Below, in pieces: positions 10,704 through 18,097 of a stretch of DNA of 64,000 nt (positions are counted from its first letter, which is position 1; every line of letters starts with the position of its first letter). The DNA lies in NCBI RefSeq assembly GCF_014646575.1, contig NZ_BMNN01000005.1, forward strand, positions 124,001-188,000, written 5' to 3'. This DNA is from Halopseudomonas pertucinogena. Lineage in GTDB: Bacteria > Pseudomonadota > Gammaproteobacteria > Pseudomonadales > Pseudomonadaceae. The position numbers and the translations under genes were made by a program. Under the pieces are notes generated by a model. That model made no database searches and had not been told where the DNA came from. It worked only from the letters and a program-made list of their open reading frames with translations.

Positions 10704-11768
10704 ATGCCTGGCATGAGCGATGGTGATCTGGTTAGCCGCAAGAACGACCATCTGGACATCGTGCTCGACCCGCACAGAACTCCCTCACCTTCCGGTAACC
10801 AGTTCGCTCGTTATCAGCTCGAGCATTGTGCGCTGCCCGAGCTGAACCTTGACGCGGTGGATCTCAGCACCCGGTTTCTGGGCCGAACCCTCCGTGCCCC
10901 CTTGCTGATCAGCTCGATGACCGGCGGTGCCGCGCGGGCCGAGGGCATCAACCGCCATCTGGCCGAGGCCGCCCAGGCTTTGGGTATCGCTCTGGCGATA
11001 GGTTCCCAGAGAGTAGCTGTGCAGTCCGGAATCGATCACGGCCTGACCCGGGAGCTGCGCAGCCTTGCACCCGACGTGCCCCTGCTGGCCAACATCGGCG
11101 CGGCCCAGCTGGCCGATGGGTCCGGTACGGACTGGGCGCGCAGGACGGTGGAAATGATTGGCGCGGATGCCCTCATCATCCATCTCAACCCGCTGCAGGA
11201 AGCGGTGCAAGGCGGCGGAGATCGGGACTGGCGCCGGGTGCTTGAGGCGATCGGCGCAGTCGTGCAGCGCTGCCAGGTACCGGTGGTCGTCAAGGAGGTG
11301 GGCGCCGGTATTTCCGCTGCGGTGGCGCGGTCGCTGGTGGAGGTGGGTGTGTCGGTAATCGATGTGGCGGGCGCCGGCGGCACCAGCTGGGCGCAGGTAG
11401 AGGCCGAGCGGGCGCTCAGTGAGGCGGATCGGCAGGTGGCCATGGCCTTCGCCGATTGGGGAATCCCGACCACCCAGGCCATAGTGCAGGTGCGCCAGGC
11501 CCTGCCGGCCACGCCCCTGATCGCCTCCGGCGGCATTCGCAACGGGGTGGACGCGGCCAAGGCCATCCGTCTGGGCGCGGACATGGTCGGCCAGGCCGCT
11601 GCGGTATTGCACAGCGCTACCCGGTCCACCGAGGCGGTGATCGCCCATTTCGAGGTGCTTATCCGGCAGCTGCGCATCGCCTGCTTCTGCACCGGCAGCG
11701 CCGACCTGGCTGCGTTGCGACGTGCGCCCCTGAGTCTGGACGGCGTGCCGCTGAGCGGTCCGGCATGA
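10704..11768 (+). CDS. idi: Isopentenyl-diphosphate delta-isomerase, type II (FMN-dependent)
   Basis: The protein interconverts isopentenyl and dimethylallyl diphosphate and so raises the pool that feeds CrtE. The 354-residue sequence is the TIM-barrel type II enzyme, not the Nudix type I: it has [11 protein letters not shown] at the N-terminus, SSMTGG, the FMN-binding [19 protein letters not shown] and [25 protein letters not shown] at 10698 is only two bases from ATG 10704 and eleven from the in-frame ATG 10713, so the true start could be either. It leads the polycistron; its stop overlaps crtX. An idi gene in this position also occurs in some Pantoea and Cronobacter clusters. Confidence 0.92.
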   Translation: MPGMSDGDLVSRKNDHLDIVLDPHRTPSPSGNQFARYQLEHCALPELNLDAVDLSTRFLGRTLRAPLLISSMTGGAARAEGINRHLAEAAQALGIALAIGSQRVAVQSGIDHGLTRELRSLAPDVPLLANIGAAQLADGSGTDWARRTVEMIGADALIIHLNPLQEAVQGGGDRDWRRVLEAIGAVVQRCQVPVVVKEVGAGISAAVARSLVEVGVSVIDVAGAGGTSWAQVEAERALSEADRQVAMAFADWGIPTTQAIVQVRQALPATPLIASGGIRNGVDAAKAIRLGADMVGQAAAVLHSATRSTEAVIAHFEVLIRQLRIACFCTGSADLAALRRAPLSLDGVPLSGPA

Positions 11769-13051
11769 CGCATTTCGCGGTCGTTGCCCCGGCCTTGCCC
11801 AGCCATTTCCGTGCGCTGCAGGCGCTGGGCGTGGAGCTGGTCAGCCGCGGGCACCGGGTCACCTTCGTTCACCAGCAGGACGCGGCGGCCTGGCTGGATT
11901 CACCGCTGATCCACTTTCATGCGGTTGGGTTGACCTCGCACCCGGCGGGCAGTCTGGCGCAGACGCTGCGCTACGCGGCCAATCCAGGCGGCCTGACCGG
12001 ACTCAGACGGCTGATCGCCGACATGGCGCGCACAACCGATATGCTCTGCCGGGAGTTGCCCGCCGCCTTGTCAGCCCTGCAGGTCGACGCGCTGATCTGT
12101 GACCAGATGGAGGCGGCTGGCGGCATGGTGGCGGAGGCACTGGACCTGCCGTACGTCTCGGTGGCCTGCGCCCTGCCGGTGAACCGCGAGCCCGGCGTGC
12201 CGTTGCCGGTAATGCCCATGGCCTACGGCGAGGATGAGCGCTCCCGGCAGATGTATCAGGGCAGTACCCGGGTTTACGACTGGATAATGAGGCGTCACCG
12301 TCGGGTGATTGCCGAGCACGCAGCGGCGCTGGGTCTGTCTCCCCGCGACGGCTTGCACCAGTGTCTCTCGCCGCTGGCCCAGATAAGCCAGACAGTGCCG
12401 GGCTTCGAGTTTCCCCGCGTTGCGCTGCCCGCGCATTTCCATCACGTGGGCCCGCTGCGTGCTGACATTGGCGCCGAACCACCGCTGCCGTACGCCGTGA
12501 CAGCGGGCAAACCCATGGTGTTTGCTTCGCTCGGCACTCTTCTGGGCCAGCGCTACGGAGTGTTCAGGCGTATCGCACGGGCCTGCCGCAGGCTGGATGT
12601 GCAATTGCTGCTGGCCCATTGCAACGGGCTGGATGCAGCACAGGCCCGCGTGCTGGAACGGGAAGGTGCTACCTGGGTGACGGACTTCGCGCCGCAGCGC
12701 GCGGCGCTGGCGCGGGCCGATGCGGTGGTTTCCCACGGGGGGCTCAATACGGTGATGGACGCCCTGGTGGCCCGCACGCCGGTACTGGCTCTGCCGATTG
12801 CCTTCGACCAGGCCGGCGTTGCCGCGCGGGTGTGCCACGCGGGTGTCGGTCTCAGGGCTTCGGCACGCTTCTGCTCCAGCGCGGCAATGAGTACCTTGCT
12901 GCAGCGGTTGCTGAACGATACCGGCTTCGCCGGCAATCTGGCCCGGCTCGGCGCTGAGGTTGAGGCGGCGGGCGGCACCCCGGTCGCCGCCGATATTGTC
13001 GAAGCAGTGATGCGCACCGGCAGGCCGGTGCTGGCGGAGGGCCGGCGGTGA
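11765..13051 (+). CDS. crtX: Zeaxanthin glucosyltransferase
   Basis: This 428-residue GT1-fold enzyme transfers glucose from UDP-glucose to the hydroxyl groups of zeaxanthin, giving polar mono- and diglucosides. The C-terminal donor-binding signature is clear: [19 protein letters not shown] followed by [18 protein letters not shown] near residues 305-340. The N-terminal acceptor domain starts [14 protein letters not shown]. The start ATG overlaps the idi stop (ATGA), and the stop overlaps the crtY GTG (GTGA). Its presence shows that the end product is probably glycosylated. Confidence 0.9.
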   Translation: MTHFAVVAPALPSHFRALQALGVELVSRGHRVTFVHQQDAAAWLDSPLIHFHAVGLTSHPAGSLAQTLRYAANPGGLTGLRRLIADMARTTDMLCRELPAALSALQVDALICDQMEAAGGMVAEALDLPYVSVACALPVNREPGVPLPVMPMAYGEDERSRQMYQGSTRVYDWIMRRHRRVIAEHAAALGLSPRDGLHQCLSPLAQISQTVPGFEFPRVALPAHFHHVGPLRADIGAEPPLPYAVTAGKPMVFASLGTLLGQRYGVFRRIARACRRLDVQLLLAHCNGLDAAQARVLEREGATWVTDFAPQRAALARADAVVSHGGLNTVMDALVARTPVLALPIAFDQAGVAARVCHAGVGLRASARFCSSAAMSTLLQRLLNDTGFAGNLARLGAEVEAAGGTPVAADIVEAVMRTGRPVLAEGRR

Positions 13052-14220
13052 CGGTGCGCTACGATGTCATGCTGGCCGGCGCAGGGCTGGCCAATGGACT
13101 GATTGCCTGGCGCCTGCATCAGCAGCGCCCGGACCTGAAGGTGTTGCTGCTGGAGCAGGGTGACAGGCTCGGTGGTAATCATACCTGGTCCTTCCATGAG
13201 GCCGACCTGACCCCCGCGCAGCATGCCTGGCTGGCTCCGCTTGTCAGCCATCGCTGGGATGGGTATCAGGTGATCTTTCCGGAGCGCCGACGCCGGCTGC
13301 CCGGCGGTTACATGAGCATCGCAGCGCATGACTTCGCCCGCGTGCTCAGCCGGACGCTGGCCGGGCAGGTACGCACCGGGGCGCGCATAACCCAGCTGAC
13401 CCCCACCTCGGTGACGCTGGAGGATGGCGAGGTGCTCGAGGCCGGTGCAGTCATCGACGGGCGTGGCGCGCAATCCAGCCCGCATCTGGCGCTGGGATAC
13501 CAGGGCTTTGTCGGCCAGGAGGTCCGGCTGTCGCGTCCCCACGGGCTGACCGAGCCGATCCTGATGGATGCCAGCGTCGAGCAGGGGCAGGGTTATCGCT
13601 TTGTCTACGTGCTGCCGTTTTCCGCCGATACGTTGCTGATTGAAGACACCCACTATGTCGACGGTCCGGTCATCGACGCGGCCCGATTGCGCGGGAATAT
13701 AAGCGCTTACGCGCAGGCGCGGGGCTGGTCGACTGTCGAGGTGCTGCGCGAGGAGCAGGGCGTATTGCCGATCACCCTTGCCGGAGACCTCTCGGCCTTC
13801 TGGCATGATCACGCCGGCCAGCCGGTCAGCGGCCTGCGTGCCGGTCTGTTTCACCCGACCACCGGGTACTCCTTGCCCCACGCCGTGCGGCTGGCCGAGC
13901 GCATCGCCTCCGCGCCGGACCTCAGCGCGGCTGCGCTGGCGCGCATTGTGGCGCTTGAAGCAGAGCGGGAGTGGCGGCGTCAGGGCTTCTTCCGGCTGCT
14001 TAACCGCATGCTGTTTCTGGCCGGCAAGCCCGGTGACCGCTGGAAGGTCATGCAGCGTTTCTACGGGCTGCAGGCAGGTCTTATCAGTCGCTTCTACGCC
14101 GGACGCCTGACACCGCTGGACAAGCTGCGCATCGTTTCCGGCAAGCCGCCGGTCCCCCTTGGCCAGGCCATCAGGGCAGCCGGTCTTACCCAACCTCGGA
14201 AAATCAGGATCAGTGCATGA
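13048..14220 (+). CDS. crtY: Lycopene beta-cyclase
   Basis: The enzyme closes both ends of lycopene to give beta-carotene. The 390-residue protein has an N-terminal dinucleotide-binding motif LAGAGLANGLIAWRL, then GGNHTWSFHE typical of bacterial CrtY, the VIDGRGAQ segment, and LPFSADTLLIEDTHYVD in the middle. The start is GTG at 13048, overlapping the crtX stop by four bases. The ATGA overlap with crtI follows. It belongs to the FAD/NADPH CrtY type rather than the CrtL or heterodimeric types. Confidence 0.92.
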   Translation: MTVRYDVMLAGAGLANGLIAWRLHQQRPDLKVLLLEQGDRLGGNHTWSFHEADLTPAQHAWLAPLVSHRWDGYQVIFPERRRRLPGGYMSIAAHDFARVLSRTLAGQVRTGARITQLTPTSVTLEDGEVLEAGAVIDGRGAQSSPHLALGYQGFVGQEVRLSRPHGLTEPILMDASVEQGQGYRFVYVLPFSADTLLIEDTHYVDGPVIDAARLRGNISAYAQARGWSTVEVLREEQGVLPITLAGDLSAFWHDHAGQPVSGLRAGLFHPTTGYSLPHAVRLAERIASAPDLSAAALARIVALEAEREWRRQGFFRLLNRMLFLAGKPGDRWKVMQRFYGLQAGLISRFYAGRLTPLDKLRIVSGKPPVPLGQAIRAAGLTQPRKIRISA

Positions 14221-15707
14221 CCCAACCCAAGCGCGCAGTGGTGGTCGGCGCCGGTTTCGGCGGGCTGGCTCTGGCCATCAGACTACAGGCCGGCGGCTAT
14301 CAGGTCACGGTACTGGAAAAGCGCGGCAAGCCCGGCGGCAGGGCCTATGTCTACGAGGATCAGGGCTTTGTGTTCGACGCAGGCCCTACCGTCATCACTG
14401 ACCCTTCAGCGCTGGAAGAACTGTTCACGCTGGCCGGCAGGGCGATGAGCGATTATGTCGAACTGCTGCCGGTCGAGCCCTTCTACCGGCTCTGCTGGGA
14501 GAACGCGCCGCCCTTCGATTACCTGAATGATCAGCAGGCACTGGATCGGCAGATTGAGCAACGCAACCCGGACGACGTAGAAGGCTATCGCCGCTTTCTG
14601 GCGTACTCCCAGGCGGTATTTCAGGAGGGTTATATCAAGCTTGGCACTGTGCCCTTTCTGACCATCCGCGATATGGTCGCCGCCGGTCCCCAGCTGGCCA
14701 GACTGCAAGCCTGGCGCAGCGTGTACGACATGGTCTCGCGGTTTATCAAGGACGAACATCTGCGTCAGGCGTTCTCCTTCCATTCGCTGCTGGTGGGCGG
14801 CAATCCCTTTGCAACCTCATCCATCTACACCCTGATCCACGCGCTGGAACGCAAGTGGGGCGTGTGGTTTCCCAGGGGTGGTACCGGCGCGCTGGTGCAG
14901 GGCATGGTCAGGCTGTTCGAGGAGCTGGGCGGCACCGTCGAGCTCAATGCCGAAGTGGCGCGCATCGATGTTGAGGATGGCCGGGTCAAGGCCGTCGAGG
15001 CGAAGGACGGGCGCGTTTTCAGCACAGACGCTCTCGCATCCAATGCCGATGTGGTGCATACCTACGAGCGCCTGCTGGGCCATCATCCCCGCGGCGTGAG
15101 CAAGGCCAGATCCCTCAGGTCCAAGCGCTTCAGCATGTCGCTGTTTGTCATCTATTTCGGCCTGAACAAGGTGCCCGGGAACCTGCAGCACCATACGGTG
15201 TGTTTCGGGCCGCGCTACCGTGAGCTGATCCAGGAAATCTTCAATCACGACACCCTGGCCGATGACTTTTCCCTGTATCTTCATGCGCCCTGTGTGACGG
15301 ACCCGTCACTGGCGCCGCCCGGTCACAGTGCCCATTACGTACTCGCACCGGTACCGCATCTGGGCAACGCGCCCATCAACTGGGAAGTGGAGGGGCCCAG
15401 GTATCGTGATCGCATTCTGGCCTACCTGGAGGAGCATTACATTCCCGGCTTGCGCGAGCATCTGGTCACCAGCAGCTTCTTTACGCCAGTGGATTTTCGC
15501 GATGAGCTGAACTCGCATCTGGGATCGGCCTTTTCACTGGAGCCGATCCTGACCCAGAGCGCCTGGTTCAGACCGCATAACCGCGACGGAACAATCACCA
15601 ACCTGTATCTGGTGGGCGCGGGTACACATCCCGGTGCGGGGGTGCCCGGAGTCGTCGGCTCCGCCAAGGCCACCGCTGAACTGATGATGGAGCAACTGAA
15701 CGCATGA
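14217..15707 (+). CDS. crtI: Phytoene desaturase (lycopene-forming)
   Basis: This 496-residue FAD enzyme introduces the double bonds that turn phytoene into lycopene. The N-terminal FAD motif VVVGAGFGGLALAIRL leads to the family signature FVFDAGPTVITDP. The C-terminal carotenoid-dehydrogenase signature lies in NLYLVGAGTHPGAGVPGV. Length fits the usual 490-500. It is coupled to crtY and crtB by ATGA overlaps at both ends, so the four enzymes are made from one message. Desaturation number (three or four steps) cannot be read directly, but crtY downstream in the pathway implies lycopene. Confidence 0.95.
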   Translation: MTQPKRAVVVGAGFGGLALAIRLQAGGYQVTVLEKRGKPGGRAYVYEDQGFVFDAGPTVITDPSALEELFTLAGRAMSDYVELLPVEPFYRLCWENAPPFDYLNDQQALDRQIEQRNPDDVEGYRRFLAYSQAVFQEGYIKLGTVPFLTIRDMVAAGPQLARLQAWRSVYDMVSRFIKDEHLRQAFSFHSLLVGGNPFATSSIYTLIHALERKWGVWFPRGGTGALVQGMVRLFEELGGTVELNAEVARIDVEDGRVKAVEAKDGRVFSTDALASNADVVHTYERLLGHHPRGVSKARSLRSKRFSMSLFVIYFGLNKVPGNLQHHTVCFGPRYRELIQEIFNHDTLADDFSLYLHAPCVTDPSLAPPGHSAHYVLAPVPHLGNAPINWEVEGPRYRDRILAYLEEHYIPGLREHLVTSSFFTPVDFRDELNSHLGSAFSLEPILTQSAWFRPHNRDGTITNLYLVGAGTHPGAGVPGVVGSAKATAELMMEQLNA

Positions 15708-16639
15708 CCGACGCGCTGGTGGAACACGCTGCTCATACAATCCAGGTGGGCTCCAGAAGCTTCGCCGCGGCGGCCAGGCTGTTCGATCCGGCTACCCGTC
15801 GCAGCGCAATCATGCTCTACGCCTGGTGCCGCTACTGCGACGATGTGGTCGATGGCCAGGAGCTGGGCTTCGGCCAGACCGGAGGCAGCGCCGAGGGCAG
15901 CGAGCAACGGCTGGCCGAACTGGTCGAACTGACCCGCCGGGCATACGCTGGCGAGCCGATGAGCAACCCCGCGTTCGCCGCGTTGCAGGAAGTGGCACAG
16001 CGGCATGCGTTGCCCGAACGATATGCGCAGGAGCATCTGCAGGGCTTCGCCATGGATGTGCATGGACGCGAATACATCACCATCGACGACACCCTTGAGT
16101 ACTGCTACCACGTGGCCGGGGTGGTCGGGCTGATGATGGCCGTGATCATGGGCGCGAAGGGCGAAGCCACGCTCGATCGCGCCTGCGACCTCGGGCTGGC
16201 ATTTCAGCTGACCAACATCGCCCGGGATATCGTCGAGGACGCCAGAAACGATCGGTGCTATCTACCGGCGCAGTGGCTGAGTGAAGAAGGCGTGCCCCGA
16301 AAAGAGCTTGCACTGCCGGCACACCGTCCAGCGGTGGCCCGACTGGCCGCACGCCTGGTCGACCTGGCCGAGCCCTACTACGCCTCCGCCAACCAGGGCC
16401 TGCCGGCGCTGCCGCTGCGCTCGGCCTGGGCCATCGCCACCGCGCGGGGCGTCTACCGGGAGATCGGAATCAAGGTGAAAGCCAGAGGCGCCGCCGCGTG
16501 GGATCAGCGCGTGTCGACCAGCAAGGGGGACAAACTGCGGTTGGTGACGGCGGGCGCGGTACAGGCGCTGGCCTCCCGTCGGTTCCAGATCAGACCCCGT
16601 GGGGCTCTCTGGACACGGCCTCGCCAGCCGCCTTGTTGA
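15704..16639 (+). CDS. crtB: Phytoene synthase
   Basis: The enzyme joins two geranylgeranyl diphosphates head to head to give phytoene, the first committed carotenoid step. The 311-residue all-helical protein shows both aspartate-rich motifs: YAWCRYCDDVVDGQ near residue 45 and LAFQLTNIARDIVEDARNDR near 165-185. The start overlaps the crtI stop. The last 50 bases are antisense to the 3' end of crtZ, so the two genes share a tail-to-tail overlap. Confidence 0.94.
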   Translation: MTDALVEHAAHTIQVGSRSFAAAARLFDPATRRSAIMLYAWCRYCDDVVDGQELGFGQTGGSAEGSEQRLAELVELTRRAYAGEPMSNPAFAALQEVAQRHALPERYAQEHLQGFAMDVHGREYITIDDTLEYCYHVAGVVGLMMAVIMGAKGEATLDRACDLGLAFQLTNIARDIVEDARNDRCYLPAQWLSEEGVPRKELALPAHRPAVARLAARLVDLAEPYYASANQGLPALPLRSAWAIATARGVYREIGIKVKARGAAAWDQRVSTSKGDKLRLVTAGAVQALASRRFQIRPRGALWTRPRQPPC

Positions 16640-17111
16640 GCGGCCCGTCGTGCAATTCACGCAACTGCCTTTTCAGCGTGGCGACCGACGGCGCGACAAG
16701 AAAACCAAAGGAAACACAGCCCTCACGCCCACGCACCGCGTGGTGCATCAAATGCGCCTGGTAGAGGCGTTTAAGGTAGCCGCTGCGCGGCACATGGCGG
16801 AACGGCCAGCGGCGGTGCACCAGCCCGTCATGGGCCAGAAAGTACAGAAAACCGTAAGCCGTCATCCCCGCGCCGACCCACTCCAGAGGATGCCAACCGC
16901 CCGTACCGAACGCGATCAGCGCTATCGCCACAGCTGCAAATACCACCGCATACAGATCATTCTTCTCAAACCAGCCCTCGCGGGGCTCATGGTGCGACCT
17001 GTGCCAGCCCCAGCCCCAACCGTGCATCACATATTTATGCGCCCACCAGGCAAAGGCTTCCATTCCGGCCAGAGTGATAAAGAAAACCAGTGTGTTAATA
17101 GCGATGCTCAT
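16590..17111 (-). CDS. crtZ: Beta-carotene 3-hydroxylase
   Basis: This di-iron membrane hydroxylase adds the 3 and 3' hydroxyls, giving zeaxanthin. The 173-residue protein begins with a hydrophobic helix after SIAINTLVFF and carries the histidine boxes in HKYVMHG, WHRSHHEP, FLAHDGLVHRRWPF and AHLMHHAV. I chose ATG at 17111 because the sequence then begins like known CrtZ; an open extension to 17195 has no family similarity. It is the last gene of the island and is transcribed against the operon, as in Pantoea clusters. No crtW ketolase gene is present. Confidence 0.93.
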   Translation of the reverse strand: MSIAINTLVFFITLAGMEAFAWWAHKYVMHGWGWGWHRSHHEPREGWFEKNDLYAVVFAAVAIALIAFGTGGWHPLEWVGAGMTAYGFLYFLAHDGLVHRRWPFRHVPRSGYLKRLYQAHLMHHAVRGREGCVSFGFLVAPSVATLKRQLRELHDGPLNKAAGEAVSREPHGV

Positions 17112-17160
17112 TGAAAACCTGCTCGGTTGCCCATGGGATAGGCCGCATATCGTCTGATGA

Positions 17161-17637
17161 CTACTGCCTCGTCGACGCCAACTGATCCAGCGCATCCTTC
17201 AGCTGGTCCGCTGAAGCGAATTGTCGCCGCTCGCGCAGCGCGCCGTTCTCCAGTCTCAGCCACAGCACCTCACCCCGGTCAGGGTTGTAGCCTGAGGCCA
17301 CCTGGCCCTCACGGTCCAGCAGAATGCGATAGTTGGCATCACGCATGGAGGGCACCAGCACCCGGTTGGCCACCAGCCTGGGCATATGGGTAATGTCGGC
17401 GATATAGATTGTCTGCCGCGCTTCCAGATACCCCTCGGGCTCCGTCTTGATTGCCGCGTCCACCACGCGCGCCGCGCCGGTGCTGCTGGCAACGAGAATG
17501 ACCTTCACCCCATCGTTCAGCTCGAAGGGCTGGTCAAACTGGTCCGGCAGCGTCCAGCGATCCAGCCTCTCGCCCATTTCCAGCGCATGTACGGACAGTG
17601 ACAGGAAACTCAACAGCAGCAACAGTGTGGCTTTCAT
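17161..17637 (-). CDS. Exported protein of unknown function, possible thioredoxin-like fold
   Basis: The 158-residue protein starts with a clear signal peptide (about 18 residues, ending VHA) after a strong AAGGAG ribosome site. The mature part has LDRWTLPDQFDQPFEL, resembling the opening strand of peroxiredoxin or YtfJ-type folds, then VILVASSTGAARVVDAAI, where a redox protein would have CxxC; no cysteine is present. The motif VLLDREGQV-like (here ILLDREGQVASG) also fits that fold. I do not recognise a named family. It is probably periplasmic, and nothing in the neighbourhood suggests a partner. Confidence 0.65.
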   Translation of the reverse strand: MKATLLLLLSFLSLSVHALEMGERLDRWTLPDQFDQPFELNDGVKVILVASSTGAARVVDAAIKTEPEGYLEARQTIYIADITHMPRLVANRVLVPSMRDANYRILLDREGQVASGYNPDRGEVLWLRLENGALRERRQFASADQLKDALDQLASTRQ

Positions 17638-17719
17638 ATGGGCCTGCTCCTTTTCGGCGACACGGGCTGGCGCCGTGTCATAGCAGGCTAGTCGGGAATT
17701 GATCAGTCGACTAGTTGTT

Positions 17720-17872
17720 TCACGAGGTGTGATTGATCTGATACCGCGTGCTGCGACCGCCGCCCGGTAGCCGAACGAGACAGTCTTTTTCCAGCAGGTC
17801 GCTCAGATGTCGCGTAGCGGTGGGTTTGGATACTTTTTCCCTGAGGGGGCAGGCAAGGAGTGTAAGGGCTTT
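17720..17872 (-). pseudogene. Relic of a Fic-family protein, C-terminal winged helix
   Basis: Read on the minus strand up to the TGA at 17720-17722, the frame gives VSKPTATRHLSDLLEKD and then LVRLPGGGRSTRYQI. This resembles the C-terminal winged-helix domain of the large Fic proteins, with the closing GGGRS-x-x-Y pattern. No start codon, Fic core or upstream part exists: the tRNA gene lies 37 bases away on the 5' side. It is best explained as the remnant of a lost gene. The assignment rests on short motifs recognised by eye. Confidence 0.5.
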
Positions 17873-17908
17873 CGAATAAGCGAGTGATGTATTCGCTTAT
17901 AGCAGGAA

Positions 17909-17985
17909 TGGTGGGCCCAGCAGGACTTGAACCTGCGACCAATCGATTATGAGTCGACTGCTCTGACCAACTGAGCTATAGGCCC
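17909..17985 (-). tRNA. ileX: tRNA-Ile(CAU), lysidine type
   Basis: The 77-nucleotide minus-strand sequence folds as a cloverleaf: acceptor GGGCCTA with TGGGCCC, D-loop AGCTCAGTTGGTCAGAGC, anticodon loop CTCATAA with anticodon CAT, T-arm GCAGGTTCAAGTCCTGC, and an encoded CCA end. The acceptor stem GGGCCTA and the loop are those of the minor isoleucine tRNA, whose C34 is modified to lysidine to read AUA, rather than of initiator or elongator tRNA-Met. A CAU tRNA near rpoD is also found in other Pseudomonas. Confidence 0.92.
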
Positions 17986-18063
17986 CCGATTTGCAACAGT
18001 CGCGAATTATACGGGCTGCGGTGGGCTGTGGCTAGGCTGCTGTGCATCCGCACGGGGAGGAAT

Positions 18064-18087
18064 GCAAGGCGCCCATGGGCGCCTTGC
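18064..18087 (-). terminator. Hairpin terminator of the acylase gene
   Basis: GCAAGGCGCC-CATG-GGCGCCTTGC is a perfect palindrome, 11 bases past the acylase stop codon. On the minus strand it is followed by ATTCCTCC, only a weak U-tract. Confidence 0.6.
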
Positions 18088-18097
18088 GGGGCGGGTG

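Noticed and set aside
17703-17942. 80-codon minus-strand frame across the tRNA 3' end
   Set aside because: It runs through the tRNA gene in a different frame from the Fic-like similarity and has no domain.
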